The position numbers and the translations under genes are program-made. DNA of 64,000 nucleotides from JAFIFT01 sp020051095 (GTDB taxonomy: Bacteria; Pseudomonadota; Gammaproteobacteria; Legionellales; Legionellaceae), in the NCBI RefSeq assembly GCF_964199965.1, contig NZ_CAXMZT010000010.1, positions 62,001 through 126,000 on the forward strand. Direction: 5' to 3'. Position 1 is the stretch's first letter. Each line of letters opens with the position of its first letter. The notes under the pieces are model-generated. The model did no database searches, was not told where the DNA came from, and was given only the letters and a program-made list of their open reading frames with translations. Positions 8,763 to 17,543 of this stretch are shown one piece after another.

Positions 8763-10709
8763 ATGTGTGGATTTATTGCATGTTATTTAAACAATGAAAC
8801 GATTGAACCAAACAGATTTGAACAATCTCTGAAGCTTATTCAACACCGCGGTCCCGATCAAACTTCTGTTTGGATATCTGACGATAGGCATGTTGCTCTT
8901 GGGCATGTCAGACTGAGTATCCTTGACCTACAAAATGGCTCTCAACCATTTATATCACCTGATAAAATGATATATGCGGTTGTGAATGGAGAATTCTATG
9001 ATTATCAAGCCATTCGAAAAGAACTGATAAAAAAAGGCTATTCCTTCAAAACAAATTGCGATAGTGAAATTTTAATCCCTTTGTATCAAGAATACGGTGT
9101 TAACTGTTTAGATCATCTTCGAGGAGAATTTTCATTTGTCATTTGGGATAAGCGCAATGGTAGTATTTTTTGTGCAAGGGATAGGTTTGGGATAAAACCA
9201 GTATATTATTCAATCAAAAATAATAATTTGTATATTGCATCAGAAATCAAATCCATTATAAACCTTGGCATCCCAGCAATCTGGGACAATGATGCGGTTT
9301 ATATGTCAAATAACGGAATTTATCAACAAGAAAGGACTTGTTTCAAAAATGTATATTCTGTAAGGCCGGGGCATGCTTTTATTTTTCATCCAAATCAAAG
9401 CAACTTAAGACATATAAAATATTGGGATCTGCAATATAAAGCACCACAATCTTTGGATATCAATGAAAAAGAGTATATCGAGGAATTTAAAAATAAAATT
9501 ACAGATTCCGTGAATGTCAGATTACGATCGGATGTTTCTTATGCTTGTTATTTAAGTGGCGGGCTTGATTCAACCGCTGTGCTATCTTTAGCATCCGAAC
9601 TAAGCCATAAAACCCCAGACGCATTCACAATCTCATTTCCCGGAAAATCAATTGATGAACTCGAGTTAGCAAAGAAAACAGCAGATTATCTTGGGGCAAA
9701 TCACTACTTTGTTGATGTAACTGAAAAAGATATTGTTGACTCTTTACCAACTTCAATTTGGTATGGGGAGTCTCTTGTCTGCAACACACACGGTGTTGGA
9801 TTATATTTGCTGAGCAAACTGGTAAATCAAGTGGGTCATAAAGTGGTCTTAACCGGCGGTGGCGCAGATGAATTGTTTTTTGGATATGAATTTTTTAGAG
9901 AAGATGCGCTAAAAAATAATTTGATGGGATATTCTAAGAACAAACTTGATCAGCTGCTTAACGAACTGCGCGCCTCTTCAATTGCACCTGGAATGACTGC
10001 GTCCGAAGGAACAATGCATTCTGATTTGAGTCAGTTTGAAAATACATTTAATTCCATTCCATCCTTGTTATCTATTTATATGGCGAGAGCTAGTCGATTT
10101 TCAAAATTCTATAACGCGGATTTCCAATCTTACCTATCAGGTAAAAATCCAATCGATATGTTCATCAAAGACGTCGAACTTATTCGACAAAAAGGACTAG
10201 GTGTCTTAGAACTATCTTCTTATATGTTTTGCAAATCAACTTTGCCAGGATATATATTGTCAACTATTGGCGATAGAGTTGAAATGGCTAACTCAATAGA
10301 AGGGAGGGTTCCTTTTCTAGATCATCATGTTGCAGAATATGCACAACAATTACCAACTCAACTTAAAATAAAAGACGGCGTTGAAAAATATATACTAAGA
10401 GAAGCAACAAAACATATTTTACCCCCGTGGATTTACGAAAGAAGCAAACAACCTTTTTTCGCACCTGAATCGAGTGGTGAACTCTATGATTTTATGGGGG
10501 ATGTCTTTCACAGCGATTTACTTAAATACTCGCCTTTTTATTGCCAAAAATCTGTTATCAAATTATACAAAAATTACTATTCTCTCGACGCTAAAAACAA
10601 AATCTCGACCGACTATATTCTGACAGAAATTATGTCGACTTGCCTTTTGCAAAAGGCATTTCGTTTAGAAGCAAGTCAAGTAAGTAAATCTGATGCCTTA
10701 GTGTTTTAA
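8763..10709 (+). CDS. asnB: Glutamine-hydrolysing asparagine synthetase family protein
   Basis: Encodes 648 residues, the normal length for the AsnB family. The start is fixed because Met1-Cys2 (MCGFIA) exposes Cys2 as the amidotransferase nucleophile after Met removal; a GAGG site lies upstream. N-terminal glutaminase landmarks include QHRGPDQ, LSILDL and VVNGEFYDY. The synthetase half has the ATP pyrophosphatase loop LSGGLDST (264-271) and GGGADELFFGY. The reaction is Gln-dependent amidation of Asp or a related carboxylate through an adenylate. It heads an AT-rich cassette with a racemase-like and a GNAT gene, so the substrate may be a specialised metabolite instead of free aspartate. Family assignment is firm; the physiological substrate is inference. 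Confidence 0.93.
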   Translation: MCGFIACYLNNETIEPNRFEQSLKLIQHRGPDQTSVWISDDRHVALGHVRLSILDLQNGSQPFISPDKMIYAVVNGEFYDYQAIRKELIKKGYSFKTNCDSEILIPLYQEYGVNCLDHLRGEFSFVIWDKRNGSIFCARDRFGIKPVYYSIKNNNLYIASEIKSIINLGIPAIWDNDAVYMSNNGIYQQERTCFKNVYSVRPGHAFIFHPNQSNLRHIKYWDLQYKAPQSLDINEKEYIEEFKNKITDSVNVRLRSDVSYACYLSGGLDSTAVLSLASELSHKTPDAFTISFPGKSIDELELAKKTADYLGANHYFVDVTEKDIVDSLPTSIWYGESLVCNTHGVGLYLLSKLVNQVGHKVVLTGGGADELFFGYEFFREDALKNNLMGYSKNKLDQLLNELRASSIAPGMTASEGTMHSDLSQFENTFNSIPSLLSIYMARASRFSKFYNADFQSYLSGKNPIDMFIKDVELIRQKGLGVLELSSYMFCKSTLPGYILSTIGDRVEMANSIEGRVPFLDHHVAEYAQQLPTQLKIKDGVEKYILREATKHILPPWIYERSKQPFFAPESSGELYDFMGDVFHSDLLKYSPFYCQKSVIKLYKNYYSLDAKNKISTDYILTEIMSTCLLQKAFRLEASQVSKSDALVF

Positions 10710-10725
10710 ATTGACCGGTTATACT

Positions 10726-11490
10726 ATGAAAACAATTGGATTATTATGTGGGCTAAGTTGGGTTTCAACCCAAATATATTACGAAACAGTCAATCGATAT
10801 ATATCCCATTCGCTAAAAGGAGTTAATTCTGCCCATATGATCATGAATAGTCTGAATGCTGCCAAGGTTGTTTCTCTTCTTAAAAATGATCATCGAGATC
10901 AGTTGGAATCATTGCTTATTAATGAATGTCGTAAACTAGAAAGTGTTGGTTGTGATTTTATCGCTATCACCTGTAACAGCGTTCATGCATTTTACGATTC
11001 AATACAAGAGGCCTTAAATGTGCCCGTAATCCACATTATAGATAGCGTTGCGAATTTATTAATTAATCAACGAATAAAAAAAGTCGGTGTTATAGGAACA
11101 CAATTCACAGTTAAAAATTGCCTTTATGACAAATATTTGCAACCTTTTGGAATAGATTCGATATACCCGAGTAACCATGAAATAAAACGAGTCGATGATA
11201 TCATTTTTAGTATTTGCAGTGGTGAGATGCCATCAAATAAAGAAAAACAGATAATACAGGAAATTTGCGACAGATTAATAAATAGCGGTGCTAAGGCCAT
11301 TGTTCTTGGATGCACTGAACTTGGAATGTGCATTGATTCAAGAACGGATGTTCCCCTTTTTGATTCAGCAGTAATACATGCAAAGGCTTTAGCAAGTTAT
11401 TCCATAAATAAGGAACAAGAAAACCCAAAATTTATAAATTCAAAAATAGGGTTTCATCGCGAGCCTGAAATGGAACTGATCTATGTATAA
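10726..11490 (+). CDS. Aspartate/glutamate racemase family protein
   Basis: Encodes 254 residues from the ATG at 10726; a TTG at 10711 is an alternative and neither has a strong ribosome site. MKTIGLLCGLSWVSTQIYYE corresponds to the GLLGGMSWxST-type opening of Asp/Glu/hydantoin racemases. AITCNSVHAFYD provides the first catalytic Cys (the family usually has CNT, here CNS), and IVLGCTELG the second. The family performs cofactor-independent two-base racemisation of acidic amino acids. It lies 16 bases after the asparagine synthetase-like gene and overlaps the next gene by eight bases, so all three are probably one operon. D-Asp or D-Asn derivatives are plausible intermediates, by inference. Confidence 0.9.
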   Translation: MKTIGLLCGLSWVSTQIYYETVNRYISHSLKGVNSAHMIMNSLNAAKVVSLLKNDHRDQLESLLINECRKLESVGCDFIAITCNSVHAFYDSIQEALNVPVIHIIDSVANLLINQRIKKVGVIGTQFTVKNCLYDKYLQPFGIDSIYPSNHEIKRVDDIIFSICSGEMPSNKEKQIIQEICDRLINSGAKAIVLGCTELGMCIDSRTDVPLFDSAVIHAKALASYSINKEQENPKFINSKIGFHREPEMELIYV

Positions 11491-12307
11491 CGAAAGTTCA
11501 ACACTAAAAAATATTTCATCGAACCTGAGAATGATTCTTTTAAATAAAGAGCAATACCACTTAGCCAATCAATGCTTTGAATCCAATTATCCAAATATTA
11601 CATTTGTCAAATCAGTAATAGAACATAAAATGCCTGGCAATATATTGATAGATTCCTATGAAAATCCCCGCTCAGCTTTTGTGCTCACCCAAGGGCCTTA
11701 TGGGTTTCTGTCAAACAATTTTGATTTTGGTAGAGTCAAGAACCTGCGGAATATACTAACATATAGTACACATAATAATCCTGCTTTCAAACTAATGGTT
11801 GAATCGTCTCCCTCAGAGCTGATTAAAAATTGTGATGATTTAACGATTATTGATAGACTGCATTTTAATTTTAACCAAACAAATATCAACATCCATGATG
11901 AACCCCATCTTGAAAATCTCACCATGAGACAAGTTGATCATGCCATATTTGATAGATGTAATTGGAAAGGATTAATGCTTAGCCTCTATGGATCAATCGA
12001 AAATTACTTAAAGCACGGTGCTGGTTTTTGCCTATTGCATAATAAGCGCGTGGTAAGTGAAGCGCATGCGATCAGAAGCGATAATTTTTCTGAACTTGGC
12101 GTATTTACTGATCCTATGTTTAGAAATCGTGGTTTATCGACGGCTGTCTGTCGTCATTTACTTTCCTACTGTGTCAATCATCATTCTCAACCAAAATGGA
12201 CTTGTGACACCATGAACAAAGCTTCTTATAAGCTGGCATTAAAATTGGGATTTGACCATTCTTATAATTACCAAGCGTTGGCTCTCATTAACCGCCAAAA
12301 AATATAA
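11483..12307 (+). CDS. GNAT-family N-acetyltransferase
   Basis: Encodes 274 residues, with the start overlapping the racemase stop by eight bases. The C-terminal half carries the acetyl-CoA fold: FSELGVFTDPMFRNRGLSTAVCRHLLSYC, where RNRGLSTAV matches the Q/RxxGxG/A pyrophosphate loop, followed by TCDTMNKASYKLALKLGFD, the NxAS...LGF motif. The N-terminal half is divergent, as in GNAT_acetyltran (PF12746)-like proteins. It probably transfers an acyl group to the amine of the product made by the two upstream enzymes; the substrate is unknown. Composition is AT-rich like its operon partners, suggesting joint acquisition. Confidence 0.88.
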   Translation: MYNESSTLKNISSNLRMILLNKEQYHLANQCFESNYPNITFVKSVIEHKMPGNILIDSYENPRSAFVLTQGPYGFLSNNFDFGRVKNLRNILTYSTHNNPAFKLMVESSPSELIKNCDDLTIIDRLHFNFNQTNINIHDEPHLENLTMRQVDHAIFDRCNWKGLMLSLYGSIENYLKHGAGFCLLHNKRVVSEAHAIRSDNFSELGVFTDPMFRNRGLSTAVCRHLLSYCVNHHSQPKWTCDTMNKASYKLALKLGFDHSYNYQALALINRQKI

Positions 12308-12380
12308 TTGTTTTATTTTTGATCAATTGTGGTGAATTGCTATACTATAGATGAGTTACATTGATTAATGGATTAAGAAA

Positions 12381-12947
12381 ATGTCACTATTTAATTTATT
12401 TGGATTAAGAGTATCTCAGCAAATAATTAACCCAGAAGAACTCGCTGTGCATTTAAATAGGATCAAAAAAAAATCGCCAGAAGAAATGACCGACGATGAG
12501 AAAGCTCAAGTATTAAACATTTATACTGCCATTTACCCTTCTTTACACGAAATTCCAGCCCAAAGACAAGCCTCCCATAATATATTTTTTACAATATATA
12601 CGTTTATATTTTCAGCATTTGGCTATGCTATTTTTTCAAATCACCAGGAATGGATTCAGCTAAGCCTGCATAGCAAAATTATACTCCTGGTTTTCGTCGA
12701 TTTCTTCTTTTTATGCCTAACTTATATCTGGAACAGAATGCTTCGGGCTTATGTCAATTTTAATTATATGCTGATTATGGTTACCCAAAATCTCGAGCAA
12801 TATTTGCCAGTTCACCCACTTAGTAACTTATTTTTAATCTCTGAACAACTGAATATACCGACAAATTTGGCTGAGGAAATGGCCGTAATGCCCAAATTAT
12901 TGGCTATTTTGTCTGTTGTTGCTTCTGTTATCGTCATATTTATTTGA
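12381..12947 (+). CDS. RipA-like small membrane protein
   Basis: Encodes 188 residues. A charged N-terminal segment (residues 1-60, EEMTDDEKAQVLNIYTAIYPSL) precedes RQASHNIFFTIYTFIFSAFGYAIF, a transmembrane helix, then a second helix (SKIILLVFVDFFFLCLTYIW) followed by NRMLRAYVNFNYMLI and NLEQYLPVHPL; a last hydrophobic stretch ends the protein. The order R.S/A-N-FF helix, helix, W..R/L..Y..xN/K, E..LP is typical of RipA/SLATT-type small membrane proteins, which form oligomers and are sometimes linked to defence systems. No nucleotide-signalling partner is adjacent. Resemblance is by pattern only. Confidence 0.75.
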   Translation: MSLFNLFGLRVSQQIINPEELAVHLNRIKKKSPEEMTDDEKAQVLNIYTAIYPSLHEIPAQRQASHNIFFTIYTFIFSAFGYAIFSNHQEWIQLSLHSKIILLVFVDFFFLCLTYIWNRMLRAYVNFNYMLIMVTQNLEQYLPVHPLSNLFLISEQLNIPTNLAEEMAVMPKLLAILSVVASVIVIFI

Positions 12948-13269
12948 AAAGTCCAAGGTTACATGACTTTTATCTATTCGCTGTATTCAATATCAAATTT
13001 CTTAGATCAGACTAACAACTTTACGATGATGACTACAAGGTCATACAATCTTCCTGTCATCAGGGTATTCCTTAATATCAATTATTTTTCGCGAAGCATC
13101 CGGGTGCTTTTCATAATTTCTCAAATAATAACATAGGTCATAGCTGACATATCAGAATTTTTTTTCATCCAAAATGAGCAATATCCACTTGCTTGACAAC
13201 AACCAGACGAAATGCAATTATTGCCCAACAAGATTATTTTATTATCTTATTGATATAGGGAGAATTATC
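12948..13269. other. Intergenic region, no gene seen
   Basis: About 320 bases. AAGCATCCGGGTGCTTTTC near 13093 can form a weak hairpin followed by T residues, possibly a poor terminator. An in-frame ATG at 13174 could extend the next gene, but the RBS-backed ATG at 13270 is preferred. Nothing else is evident. Confidence 0.4.
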
Positions 13270-13974
13270 ATGTCAGAAATATCCTTAAAAAAGGTTACAG
13301 ACCAAGTTAGCTCAAAGGTAACCTTGGGTGAAGTTATCGATGAATTTAGCAAAGGATTTCAATATCTTACCGATACCCAAACTGATAATGAACAAGAAAA
13401 AAATGATTCAAAATCTGAACGTCATACACGCTGGTATGAGTTTGGCTTTAGCCTATTTTCTAAGAATGCGTTAACTGAGCAGAAAGTAAAGCTTGCCCAG
13501 GGGCTAAAGAAAAATTTAGCGGATTTAAAATTAATCAACGGCGAAGAAGCATTCGATACGCATAAAGAAGCATTGATTCATTTGTTATTTAATGCCTTGA
13601 AAAATGGGATGGTTCAACGCTTCAAATTTGGCGAGATAAAACAAAATAATCGGAGTCTGCTAGGAAGCGTAGACTCAACGATAGAACGTTATGCCGTTGC
13701 ACAAAGACCAGGACAATTTGAAAATATGATTCGTCAAGGAATAAGTCAAGTAACTAAGTCATACCCCGAGCTAGAAGATGATTTTGTTTCCTTATGCGAT
13801 TTCTTGGACAGCCATCTCGACCTTAGTGTCAAAGTATTTTATGAACATACCGTACTGATCAATGGTCGCATAGAATATCGAGGTAACTATGAGTCGAAAA
13901 TGGCTACTCGCTATCACGATGAAAAGGCCCGAGAGACGTTTGCTTCTAATCATGTACAACGGTTAACACTTTAA
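13270..13974 (+). CDS. Orphan helical protein, effector candidate
   Basis: Start chosen at 13270 because AGGGAG lies seven bases upstream; an earlier in-frame ATG at 13174 has none. The 234-residue product is highly charged and mostly helical, without signal peptide or membrane segment. Notable stretches: TRWYEFGFSLFSKNALTEQKV, ALIHLLFNALKNGM and LDSHLDLSVKVFYEH. No cysteine or metal-binding signature. No family recognised. It is a single gene next to a RipA-like protein and a disulfide reductase, with no obvious functional link. Confidence 0.72.
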   Translation: MSEISLKKVTDQVSSKVTLGEVIDEFSKGFQYLTDTQTDNEQEKNDSKSERHTRWYEFGFSLFSKNALTEQKVKLAQGLKKNLADLKLINGEEAFDTHKEALIHLLFNALKNGMVQRFKFGEIKQNNRSLLGSVDSTIERYAVAQRPGQFENMIRQGISQVTKSYPELEDDFVSLCDFLDSHLDLSVKVFYEHTVLINGRIEYRGNYESKMATRYHDEKARETFASNHVQRLTL

Positions 13975-14161
13975 TCATTTTAATTTTTTCCCATATTACG
14001 GCGTCGCCTAATACGGGCTACAAACTAGGCTCCTCAAAACGGCAGATTCTAAAATAATACCCTAGCAGCCCATTCCACTAATAGTAATTCTTACAAATTC
14101 GACTATGCTAATTATATGCCTGTGATCATCTAATCGTTGTTTTCAAATTAAGGATGCGATT

Positions 14162-15541
14162 GTGAATAAACAATTTGACGCTATTATCATCGGTACCGGG
14201 CAAGCAGGCCCTTCTTTAGCAGTACGCCTAGCGAATACCGGTTTAAAAGTCGCTATTATCGAGCGACATAAATTTGGTGGCAGTTGTGTAAATACAGGTT
14301 GCATACCCACAAAAACGCTGGTTGCTAGTGCCGAAGTTGCCCATCAAGTGAATCGCGCCAGCGAATTTGGCATAGATATTCAAGGTTCCATCAAAACCGA
14401 TATGAAAAAGGTCAAAGCACGCAAAGACAGCATTGTTCACAAAGCAACAACGGGTGTTGAAAACTGGTTAAAAAACACGCCCAATGTCACGGTTTTTCAT
14501 GGACAAGGTCGATTCATCAACAACCATACCATTCAGGTGAACGACGACACCCTTCATGGAGATAAAATTTTTATCAATGTGGGAGCACGTGCCAATGTGC
14601 CGCCGATGGATGGAATCGATAAAATCGCTTATTTAACTAATTCGTCTATCTTAGATTTAGATATCGTCCCCAAACATTTAATCGTGGTAGGAGGAAGTTA
14701 TATTGGGCTTGAGTTTGCCCAAGTTTTTCGACGTTTTGGTGCGAAAGTCACTGTGTTGGAACGAGCCCCTAGACTCATTGCCCGTGAAGACGACGATGTG
14801 TGTGATACGGTGCTTGAGATCATGGAAAAATCCGGCATTGATGTCCGCTTAAATAATTGTTGTGTCGCCTTTTCTCCTGCAGGAAATGAAATTGATGTCC
14901 ATATCAATTCTGAAGATAACAAGGAAACAATTCGCGGTTCCCATGTTTTAATCGCCATTGGTAGGCAAGCCAACACGGACGATCTCGGTTTAGAAAATAC
15001 CGATATTGAAGTGGATAGCCGCGGGATTATTGTGGTGGATGAAAAATTATCGACAACCGCCAACAATGTATGGGCACTTGGCGAATGCAACGGGAAAGGG
15101 GCGTTTACCCATACTGCCTATAATGACTATCAAATTGTAGCAGATAACCTCCTACAAAACGCAGGGCGGAAAGTCACCGATCGCCTCATGGCTTACGCAC
15201 TGTATATTGACCCACCCCTAGGGCGATGTGGCCTGACTGAAGCACAAATTCGTCAAGCGGGTTATAACGCATTGGTTGCCAAACGTCCCATGACCCAAGT
15301 CAAACGCGCCGTCATCAAAGGAGAATCCACGGGTTTTATCAAAATCATGGTCGATGCAGACAGTGAAAAGATTCTTGGCGCCGCCGTGTTAGGGGTGAAT
15401 GGTGATGAAATTATTCACTCAATACTTGATGTCATGTATGCCGACAAACCTTATACACTCATTCGCGACGCAGTCCATATTCACCCAACTGTATCCGAAT
15501 TGATCCCAACTACCTTGGAAAATTTGAAACCATTGGAGTAA
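14162..15541 (+). CDS. FAD-dependent dithiol reductase (mercuric reductase/dihydrolipoamide dehydrogenase type)
   Basis: Encodes 459 residues from a GTG at 14162 with an AAGGA site upstream. The FAD-binding dinucleotide fold opens with AIIIGTGQAGPSLAVRLA, the redox-active disulfide is GGSCVNTGCIPTK (about residues 40-52), the NAD(P)-binding motif is VVGGSYIGLEFAQVF, and the C-terminal dimerisation domain ends with HIHPTVSELIPTTL, containing the His-x-x-x-x-Glu base pair. There is no N-terminal HMA domain and no C-terminal Cys-Cys as in true MerA, so it is better called a MerA-like pyridine nucleotide-disulfide oxidoreductase; its substrate is unknown. Single gene. Confidence 0.92.
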   Translation: MNKQFDAIIIGTGQAGPSLAVRLANTGLKVAIIERHKFGGSCVNTGCIPTKTLVASAEVAHQVNRASEFGIDIQGSIKTDMKKVKARKDSIVHKATTGVENWLKNTPNVTVFHGQGRFINNHTIQVNDDTLHGDKIFINVGARANVPPMDGIDKIAYLTNSSILDLDIVPKHLIVVGGSYIGLEFAQVFRRFGAKVTVLERAPRLIAREDDDVCDTVLEIMEKSGIDVRLNNCCVAFSPAGNEIDVHINSEDNKETIRGSHVLIAIGRQANTDDLGLENTDIEVDSRGIIVVDEKLSTTANNVWALGECNGKGAFTHTAYNDYQIVADNLLQNAGRKVTDRLMAYALYIDPPLGRCGLTEAQIRQAGYNALVAKRPMTQVKRAVIKGESTGFIKIMVDADSEKILGAAVLGVNGDEIIHSILDVMYADKPYTLIRDAVHIHPTVSELIPTTLENLKPLE

Positions 15542-15596
15542 TCGATTCAAATAGAAAATAGCCTGACAAATCATCCAACCAACTTAAAGAATTTTA

Positions 15597-15727
15597 TACC
15601 GGACAATTTTTTAAATAGCCGTCGTTGCGAATGAAGTGAAGCAATCCAGAACGGATTTTGTTCAGAGGTCGAACTGGATTGCTTCGCAAAGCTCGCAACG
15701 ACAGGGCTATTATGAAATTGTCCGGTA
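15597..15727. mobile_element. MITE-like element, family 2, copy 1
   Basis: A 131-base element with inverted ends TACCGGACAATTT / AAATTGTCCGGTA. The interior is a large inverted repeat: CGTCGTTGCGAA(T)GAAG...GAAGCAATCCAG against CTGGATTGCTTCGCAAAGCTCGCAACGAC. Two other copies are at 21051-21178 and 22808-22940. The core resembles the widespread 'CGTCATTGCGAGCGAAGCGAAGCAATCCAG' repeat of many proteobacteria. It has no coding capacity. Confidence 0.88.
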
Positions 15728-16024
15728 AAACGCTTAAAGACCTCAAAAACTACCATCTTTGCCCGCTCGCAATCGTTGGTGGTTCGACTTTTAGGGATAG
15801 ACACATTTTTTAAAAATTAGACTTATCCCCAAGCGCTCACGTCTCTCGGTGGATCCCAGAGATTTTTACATGAAATTTGAATTTCATTAACTTTGGTTGA
15901 AACTCTGGCGGAGTGATGAAAGTTTGTGTAAGATAGTTTCGTACGCCCTAGGATTGACTGCTGAGGTCGATTGGTAAGTTATTGACGGGAAGTACACGGG
16001 GCGTTGTATTTAAGGAGAGACACT

Positions 16025-16795
16025 ATGAGTTATACCAGCATTAAACGTGAGGCTTACCCAGAAGGCTTTGCGACCATTGCACATGAATATCTTACAAAAA
16101 ATAAATCATCGACTGGCTGGAGCATTTTTGGCGGCCATAACAGCCATGAATTCGCAGACTCACTCAAGGATCTACAAAAGCGAGAATGTACGGATGTGGA
16201 AAAATGGGTAAGCATGTGTATCATTTATATACGCATGAATAACCCATCAGGAACCCTAGCGAAAAAGATGAGATCCCTTGTCTCTAGTATATATCCTGAA
16301 GAAACTGTTGAAAGCTTACATAAAAAGCTACTCTTCGAATTAGGCGGTCATTCGCAAATATATCACGCTATCGGGCAAGAATACCTCGATAGCTATCCCA
16401 AAATAGATTCTGGCGTGTTAGGGTATGGATCTCATACCCATCAAGAACACGCCCAAGCAATTAAAGCGGCAAAAAATGATTACCAAGGCGCCGCATTTTG
16501 GGTGTATTTGTACCATAAATACAAAAAGGTGAATTGCACAGGAAAGTTAGCAAATTCCATCGCCAATGTCTTTGAAACCCACTTTCGCGATTCAATGAAA
16601 AATATCATTTCCACCCTGGATTTAGACAGTTTTTCGGAAGATCTAGAAGACGCTAAAAAGATAGCAATTAAATTAGAATCCGCCGATGAAAAGCGTTGGC
16701 ACATCAAGATTTTAGAAGACCTTCACGATCGTTCGACAAACACCTACCTATCGGGTAGTAATGAGTCGAATAGCAAAGAAGTCAAGGTTATCTAG
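16025..16795 (+). CDS. Orphan protein with two copies of a GHxSH helical module
   Basis: Start at ATG 16025, preceded by AAGGAGAG. The 256-residue product contains an internal duplication. The first unit, about residues 13-80, reads ATIAHEYL..., GWSIFGGHNSHEFADSL, VEKWVSMCIIYIRM and SGTLAKKM. The second, about 110-180, reads HAIGQEYL..., SGVLGYGSHTHQEHAQAI, AAFWVYLYHKYK and TGKLANSI. The order of motifs and spacing match. A single comparable unit is present in the protein at 7509-8249. Repeated modules of this sort occur in Legionella effector candidates (possibly DUF5617-like). There is no signal peptide, membrane helix or recognised active site. Confidence 0.78.
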   Translation: MSYTSIKREAYPEGFATIAHEYLTKNKSSTGWSIFGGHNSHEFADSLKDLQKRECTDVEKWVSMCIIYIRMNNPSGTLAKKMRSLVSSIYPEETVESLHKKLLFELGGHSQIYHAIGQEYLDSYPKIDSGVLGYGSHTHQEHAQAIKAAKNDYQGAAFWVYLYHKYKKVNCTGKLANSIANVFETHFRDSMKNIISTLDLDSFSEDLEDAKKIAIKLESADEKRWHIKILEDLHDRSTNTYLSGSNESNSKEVKVI

Positions 16796-16810
16796 AACAG
16801 AGAAATGTAA

Positions 16811-16861
16811 GCGCCATCCCGACATCAAACAGGATAATGCAATATCCTGTCCAGGTGGCGC
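16811..16861. terminator. Bidirectional hairpin between convergent genes
   Basis: Inner stem ACAGGATA/TATCCTGT with a six-base loop, enclosed by GCGCCATC...GGTGGCGC. It sits midway between a plus-strand and a minus-strand gene that converge, as expected for a shared transcription terminator. There is no long T tract on either side, so it may act by structure alone. Confidence 0.5.
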
Positions 16862-16906
16862 CCTCTCATTGCCATTCATGTTAAGGCAAGCTAGAACGAA
16901 TTCAGG

Positions 16907-17308
16907 TTACACAGCTTTTCTAGAATAACTGCGATTTGTCGGCGTTGATAAATCCATATCATCACGATTGGGACGAAATCGTAATTTGGCTTTATAATCA
17001 TGCTCCTGGTTAAAGCTGTCTATACAATCTTGCAACTGCTTTTCAATTGTTTTCATGGATTTTTTATCAGACTTTTTCAAAACCATTTCTAACGCAACGG
17101 GATAGCCTTGATCTTCGCAACAAAACTTTCTAATTTGACATAAGTCCGATTGAAAGTTCTTTTGGATATCAGGCAGAACTTGCCTATTCCAATTATCGAT
17201 ACTTTCCGGAGAGTATATATCAAGACTTGCCACATCCGATTGAATAACAGCATAGCCATAATGGGAATTATATGTTCCTGATGAAAAAGTATTTAATTGA
17301 AGCTTCAT
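16907..17308 (-). CDS. Orphan small soluble protein
   Basis: Encodes 133 residues from an ATG preceded by TAAGGATATAAA. There is no signal peptide or membrane segment. The sequence has a beta-like N-terminus (TYNSHYGYAVIQSDVASLDIY), a helical middle with CRKFCCED-type clustered cysteines (QIRKFCCEDQGYP) and a Lys-rich helix, then a polar Asp/Ser/Arg tail. No family recognised. It converges on the gene at 16025-16795 and shares its probable terminator. Confidence 0.65.
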   Translation of the reverse strand: MKLQLNTFSSGTYNSHYGYAVIQSDVASLDIYSPESIDNWNRQVLPDIQKNFQSDLCQIRKFCCEDQGYPVALEMVLKKSDKKSMKTIEKQLQDCIDSFNQEHDYKAKLRFRPNRDDMDLSTPTNRSYSRKAV

Positions 17309-17543
17309 TTTATATCCTTATAAATTAAACCACTCATCACAATCTATTACCGATCCATTTTTAAGTCAATGCGGTATTTCTAATAATGGATCCTCGGCAC
17401 GCACGGAGAATGACGACAAACCGGAAGAAAAAATTATTTTTTATTGGGGAATCTCGGCCATTCGCCAAAAAATCACCTTTGATTATTCTCTAAAACTGAG
17501 CTAAAAATTAATAAATGGAATTAACCATCTTTGAGAACTGACG

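Noticed and set aside
14162..15541. True mercuric reductase (merA)
   Set aside because: No HMA domain, no C-terminal Cys pair and no mer genes nearby; called a MerA-like disulfide reductase instead.
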